Part shown: positions 60,505 through 64,000 of the stretch, piece by piece
How the letters are laid out: each line of letters opens with the position of its first letter
Position numbering within the stretch: position 1 is the first letter of the stretch
Origin: Fusibacter ferrireducens
Lineage (GTDB): Bacteria > Bacillota > Clostridia > Peptostreptococcales > Acidaminobacteraceae
Length of the DNA stretch: 64,000 nt
Assembly (NCBI RefSeq): GCF_015352425.1
Contig: NZ_JADKNH010000002.1
Location: 233,169-297,168, forward strand
Direction of reading: 5' to 3'
The notes under the pieces: generated by a model
Seen by the model: only the letters and a program-made list of their open reading frames with translations
Databases searched by the model: none
What the model was told of the DNA's origin: nothing
Made by a program: the position numbers and the translations under genes

Positions 60505-61509
60505 TCATTCCTTTATATATTGCCAACAAGCTACGGTATGTCCCGGAGCATATGTTATCGCCTCAGGGAAACTTTTACGACACTGGTCCATAACGGCCTC
60601 ACATCTCGGATGAAAAGGACATCCCTGTGGTTTGTTATTCAATGAAGGCACATTTCCTGGAATTACAGGCAACCTGTCTTCAACCATTTCGCCATGAGGG
60701 CGAGAAGCAATTAGACCTATTGTATAGGGGTGTTTAGCTTTTTCAAACATCGTATCTGTATCTGCACACTCTACGATCCGTCCACCATACATAACTGCGA
60801 CGCGATCACTTACTTCACTGATAACGCCCAAATCATGCGTTATAAAAATATAAGAACAGCCAAACTCACCTTGAAGTTCTTTCATCAGATCAAGAATCTG
60901 TGCCTGAATGGTCACATCCAGAGCGGTGGTTGGCTCATCGGCTATGATCAACTTGGAGTTGGTGATGAGCGCCATGGCTATCATAACGCGCTGACGCATT
61001 CCGCCTGATAGACTAAAGGGATACCGCATCAGAACTTCATTGGGATTTGGAATCTTAACCTTTTCAAGATAATGAGCACATTGTTTAAGCGCTTCCTTCT
61101 TACTGATTTTCACATGAAGCCTCAATGCCTCGCTCATTTGATTGCCAATGGTATAAAGTGGATTTAATGCCGTCATGGGCTCTTGAAAGATATAGGCGAT
61201 TTCCTTGCCTCTAATCTCTTGAAGTGCTTTATCTGACAGTGACAGTGTATTGACATCCTCAAAGCATATTTTGCCATCTTCATAGATGACATTATTCCCT
61301 TGAATCAATTTCATAATGGACATACATGTGATGCTCTTGCCACAACCAGATTCCCCAACGATGCCCAAAGTCTCCCCACGATACACTTTAAAAGAGACAT
61401 CTTCCACGGCATTTAAAATCGCCTTATCCGTCTTAAAGTTAACCCGTAGGTGCTCTACACTGAGCAATACTTCTTTTTGATTGTCATTTTCTTTTCGAAT
61501 TGTATTCAT
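60505..61509 (-). CDS. Oligopeptide ABC transporter ATPase OppD-like
   Basis: A 334-aa ATPase with Walker [14 protein letters not shown], signature [16 protein letters not shown], Walker [15 protein letters not shown] and the C-terminal cysteine motif [16 protein letters not shown] chose the ATG at 61509 (MNTIRKEND), which has GAGGTGTGTT upstream; a start four codons earlier is possible. The start region lies just after the OppC stop. Confidence 0.92.
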   Translation of the reverse strand: MNTIRKENDNQKEVLLSVEHLRVNFKTDKAILNAVEDVSFKVYRGETLGIVGESGCGKSITCMSIMKLIQGNNVIYEDGKICFEDVNTLSLSDKALQEIRGKEIAYIFQEPMTALNPLYTIGNQMSEALRLHVKISKKEALKQCAHYLEKVKIPNPNEVLMRYPFSLSGGMRQRVMIAMALITNSKLIIADEPTTALDVTIQAQILDLMKELQGEFGCSYIFITHDLGVISEVSDRVAVMYGGRIVECADTDTMFEKAKHPYTIGLIASRPHGEMVEDRLPVIPGNVPSLNNKPQGCPFHPRCEAVMDQCRKSFPEAITYAPGHTVACWQYIKE

Positions 61510-61517
61510 AACACACC

Positions 61518-62405
61518 TCAAGTTCTTAATCTGGGATCTAAAGCATCACGAAGGCCATCACCGACTAGATTCAGTGATAAAGCACTAAGAGCAATAGCTG
61601 AACCAGGAAATATCAAGAGATAGGGTTGCTTAAACATATAGTCCTTTGCATCATTAAGCATTGCGCCCCATTCTGGCGTTGGCGCCTGAACGCCCATGCC
61701 TATAAACGAAAGACCCGCTGCAGCAAGCATCATACTCGCGACATTCATACTCGCTTGAACCAATATTGGTCCCATTGCATTCGGTAGAATATGTCGAAAC
61801 ATAATCACGCCATTTCTACTGCCACACATGCGAGCCGCATAAATGTATTCCTGCTCAACAATGGATAGAATCACCGATCGTACCACACGTATATAACCAG
61901 GTATGCTAATTGCTGTAATGGCTATAATGAGATTCGTCATATTGGCACCTAGAGCGGCTACCACTGCCAGAGCAAAAAGCAATGGCGGTATACTCACTGC
62001 CACATCACACAGGCGCATCACGATGGTATCGAATTTCCCACCAAAATAGCCACAGCATATGCCAATAAAACCACCAATTAAAACAGAAAAAAACGTTGTC
62101 AACACGCCTAAAGATAGTGAGCGTCTACTGCCATGTACAATTCTAGCAAACACATCCCGTCCTAACCTATCTGTTCCAAAAAAATGTTGGCTGCTTGGAT
62201 TTTGAAGGCGTTCAGCACTGCTTTGATCAATTGCAGCATCATAGGGGATAATCCAATCTGCAAATACCGCCACTAAGACAAAAATCATGAGTATGATCAA
62301 CCCCAAAACGGCAGCCTTATTTTTCTTATAAAGAGACCAATTTTCAAAGAATCGTTCTCCCTTACTTTTACTTTTAATATATTCCGTCTTTTCAATTTCT
62401 TTCAT
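61518..62405 (-). CDS. Oligopeptide ABC transporter permease OppC-like
   Basis: A 295-aa permease with an N-terminal cytoplasmic leader, a helix at about residues 35-55 (AAVLGLIILMIFVLVAVFADWII), the OppC signature HFFGTDRLGRDVFARI, and five more helices containing the EAA-type loop (EYIYAARMCGSRNGVIMFRHILPN). The start at 62405 is supported by AGAGGTGAGGGAT. Confidence 0.92.
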   Translation of the reverse strand: MKEIEKTEYIKSKSKGERFFENWSLYKKNKAAVLGLIILMIFVLVAVFADWIIPYDAAIDQSSAERLQNPSSQHFFGTDRLGRDVFARIVHGSRRSLSLGVLTTFFSVLIGGFIGICCGYFGGKFDTIVMRLCDVAVSIPPLLFALAVVAALGANMTNLIIAITAISIPGYIRVVRSVILSIVEQEYIYAARMCGSRNGVIMFRHILPNAMGPILVQASMNVASMMLAAAGLSFIGMGVQAPTPEWGAMLNDAKDYMFKQPYLLIFPGSAIALSALSLNLVGDGLRDALDPRLRT

Positions 62406-62417
62406 ATCCCTCACCTC

Positions 62418-63368
62418 TTATCCTATTGATCTCTCACGAATTCGAGGATCAATGATCGCACATAGAATATCCACAAGAATCATAATCAGACAGAAAGCTA
62501 AAGAAAGCAACACCGTAGACGACATTACAACAGGTATATCCTTAGCTCTAATTGCTGTGAGCATATAAGTGCCCATACCCGGTATTGCAAAGACGCTTTC
62601 TATGATAACAGTTCCCCCCATAACGGTTCCAGCACTCATGCCCATAACCGTGATCACAGGCAAAATAGCATTTTTCAATGCGTGTTTCCAGTAAATTCGA
62701 TTCTTGGAACAACCTTTAGCAGTGGCAGTTCGGATATAATCTTGTCTTATTGCATCGAGCATTGTACTGCGTGTCAGCCTCAATAAGGAAACACTTGTCG
62801 CAACGGTTAGAGTTGCCACCGGCATTACAAAATGCTTAAAGGAAGAAGCCCCAAAGGTTGGAAGCCAACCGAGCTTTAACCCAAATACATAGATCAATAT
62901 CATGCCCAGAAAAAATCCAGGTATAGATGCAAAGAGAATTGCAGTCACTGAACTGAATGTATCCACCAGAGAGTATTGCCTAACAGCGGCTAATATTCCC
63001 AGCGAAATGCCAATAATAGAGGATAGTACAAAAGCAGATAAACCAATTTTTAAAGTATTTGGAATTCTGCTGACAAGTTCCTCAGTAAATGGCCTTCTCG
63101 TACGATATGAAGTGCCCAGATCACCATGACTCAAATCTATACAGTACTCCCCAAAACGTGTAAAAAAGGGTTTATCATAGCCTAGTTCATGATTCAATTG
63201 ATCCACTTGTTCCTGTTTTGCGTTCATGCCCAATATTTGACGTCCTGGATCTCCTGGTGTAAGATTCATAATACTAAACACGATGAGGATGCCACCAAGC
63301 AAGGTAGGCACAATAAAAAGCAATCGCTTAAAAATGTATTTTAACACTGTTTTTTCAACCCCTTTCAA
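62418..63368 (-). CDS. Oligopeptide ABC transporter permease OppB-like
   Basis: A protein of up to 316 aa: helix 1 (LLFIVPTLLGGILIVFSIMNLTPGDP), the large extracytoplasmic loop (GEYCIDLSHGDLGTSYRTRRPFTEEL) and the EAA loop (RQDYIRTATAKGCSKNRIYWKHALKNAILP). The TTG at 63368 opens the frame. The GTG seven codons later (63347) sits 12 nt behind GGGG and is an alternative start. It is 2 bp behind the stop of the second epimerase, so they share a transcript. Confidence 0.9.
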   Translation of the reverse strand: MKGVEKTVLKYIFKRLLFIVPTLLGGILIVFSIMNLTPGDPGRQILGMNAKQEQVDQLNHELGYDKPFFTRFGEYCIDLSHGDLGTSYRTRRPFTEELVSRIPNTLKIGLSAFVLSSIIGISLGILAAVRQYSLVDTFSSVTAILFASIPGFFLGMILIYVFGLKLGWLPTFGASSFKHFVMPVATLTVATSVSLLRLTRSTMLDAIRQDYIRTATAKGCSKNRIYWKHALKNAILPVITVMGMSAGTVMGGTVIIESVFAIPGMGTYMLTAIRAKDIPVVMSSTVLLSLAFCLIMILVDILCAIIDPRIRERSIG

Positions 63369-63370
63369 TT

Positions 63371-64000
63371 TTAGAAAGACAATTCAATACCTAACCCTGG
63401 CTTATCCAACAATGTAAATTTGTCCTTTTCTCGTTCAAATCCGCCAGTAATTCCCAACTTTGAATTATCAAAGAACATAAAACTATCACAATCCGCTTCA
63501 GTGATATTTTTGCGCGCTGCAACCAGACTTATGCCAGCAGTGAGAGCAATCTTTGTCTCTAGCATACAGCCAACCATGCACGTTACACCACTGGCTTCAG
63601 CTATATTGTTTATCTTAAGACCCTGAAGAAGGCCGCCGCATTTCATCAATTTGATGTTGAGGATATCCGCACTGCCTGCGCTTACAAATCTTTGAGCATC
63701 TTTAGTGCTATGAATGGACTCATCTACCATCAATTTTATCCCCGATACATTGGATCTTAGAAGAGCAGCGCCGTCGCAATCCCAATATGGCAAACACTGT
63801 TCTACCGCCTCAACACCGTATTTTTTAAACCCTTCTATAGCATACAACGCCTGAGCAACATCGTAACCCTGATTCGCATCAACTCTGAGTCGAATATTTT
63901 GACCTACTTTTTTTCTAATCAATGCCATTGTGCGAATATCTTCATCCGCATTGATGCCAGCCTTGATCTTAAGAATATGGAATCCCTCTTCTTTGACATA
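63371..64000 (-). CDS. L-Ala-D/L-Glu epimerase-like enzyme (copy 2, 5' end outside window)
   Basis: The frame stays open to the right edge, so about 210 C-terminal residues are visible and the N-terminal part is missing. The KxK motif (HILKIKAG), Asp in RLRVDANQGYDV, EQCLPYWDC, MVDESIHS and NIKLMKCGG are all present, matching copy 1 closely. It is the gene directly upstream of oppB. Two epimerases in one locus may handle different dipeptides. Confidence 0.88.
   Translation of the reverse strand, partial: YVKEEGFHILKIKAGINADEDIRTMALIRKKVGQNIRLRVDANQGYDVAQALYAIEGFKKYGVEAVEQCLPYWDCDGAALLRSNVSGIKLMVDESIHSTKDAQRFVSAGSADILNIKLMKCGGLLQGLKINNIAEASGVTCMVGCMLETKIALTAGISLVAARKNITEADCDSFMFFDNSKLGITGGFEREKDKFTLLDKPGLGIELSF

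Noticed and set aside
1-64000. CRISPR arrays, tRNA and rRNA genes
   Set aside because: No regularly spaced direct repeats, no clover-leaf with GTTCRA-type T-arm, and no conserved rRNA sequence were recognised by eye.

Overview
The window looks like chromosomal DNA of a low-GC, Gram-positive, anaerobic Clostridia-type organism. The evidence is AT-rich codon use, strong AGGAGG ribosome binding sites, a hybrid-cluster protein (Hcp), lipoproteins with LxGC lipoboxes, and mobile-element families typical of Clostridia. No tRNA, rRNA or CRISPR array was seen. I cannot assign a genus.

Positions 1 to about 43.5 kb are one large integrative/conjugative element (ICE), or an integrated conjugative plasmid, with nested insertions. 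From right to left (almost all genes on the minus strand) it carries ParA/ParB partition proteins, a 2316-aa methyltransferase-helicase, small ICE-maintenance genes (RadC/JAB protein, DUF3991/TOPRIM protein, DUF6075 protein), a cargo block, the relaxosome (MobC-like protein, MobA-type relaxase), a VirD4 coupling protein, a VirB2/TrbC-like pilin, DUF6133 proteins, a TrbL/VirB6-like protein and a PrgI/VirB3-like protein. It then runs into a Tad-pilus-like set: prepilin peptidase, SAF/CpaB, CpaE-like ATPase, CpaF/TadA ATPase and a truncated membrane protein at the left edge. Neither a VirB4 ATPase nor a clear ICE integrase lies in the window.

The cargo between the relaxosome and maintenance genes holds a MarR-regulated MATE exporter. 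It also holds a guanidine-I riboswitch (ykkC class) controlling a Gdx-type exporter, a B3/4-domain protein and a radical SAM protein, followed by a cluster of tri-loop hairpins and a PD-(D/E)XK-like protein. At the right edge a KAP-family NTPase with a small HTH protein is a candidate defence cargo.

The conjugation operon is interrupted between 6.06 and 19.39 kb. This interval contains (i) a translationally coupled operon of three tyrosine recombinases plus a TnpC-like protein (Tn554/RIT type), (ii) a complete IS1634-like element (11627-13472) with 12-bp inverted repeats and a 6-bp target duplication, and (iii) a nitrogen-oxide module: Hcp, a cupin protein, a Crp/Fnr (HcpR-like) regulator with a 16-bp operator, and a diguanylate cyclase and chemoreceptor that share a PilJ/NarX-like sensor. 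The edges and the middle of the interval are marked by three copies (two intact, one remnant) of the DUF6133 C-terminus, which suggests repeated insertion at or near this gene.

From about 43.6 kb rightward the sequence is ordinary chromosome: rlmD with a long disordered N-terminus, an RND efflux pump with its adaptor lipoprotein, and a peptide uptake/salvage locus. That locus has OppBCDF, a solute-binding lipoprotein, two L-Ala-D/L-Glu epimerase-like enzymes, two class-C beta-lactamase-like serine hydrolases, a DppA-type M55 D-aminopeptidase, an amidohydrolase and a divergent XRE-cupin regulator. It resembles the Bacillus ykf/dpp murein-peptide recycling genes.
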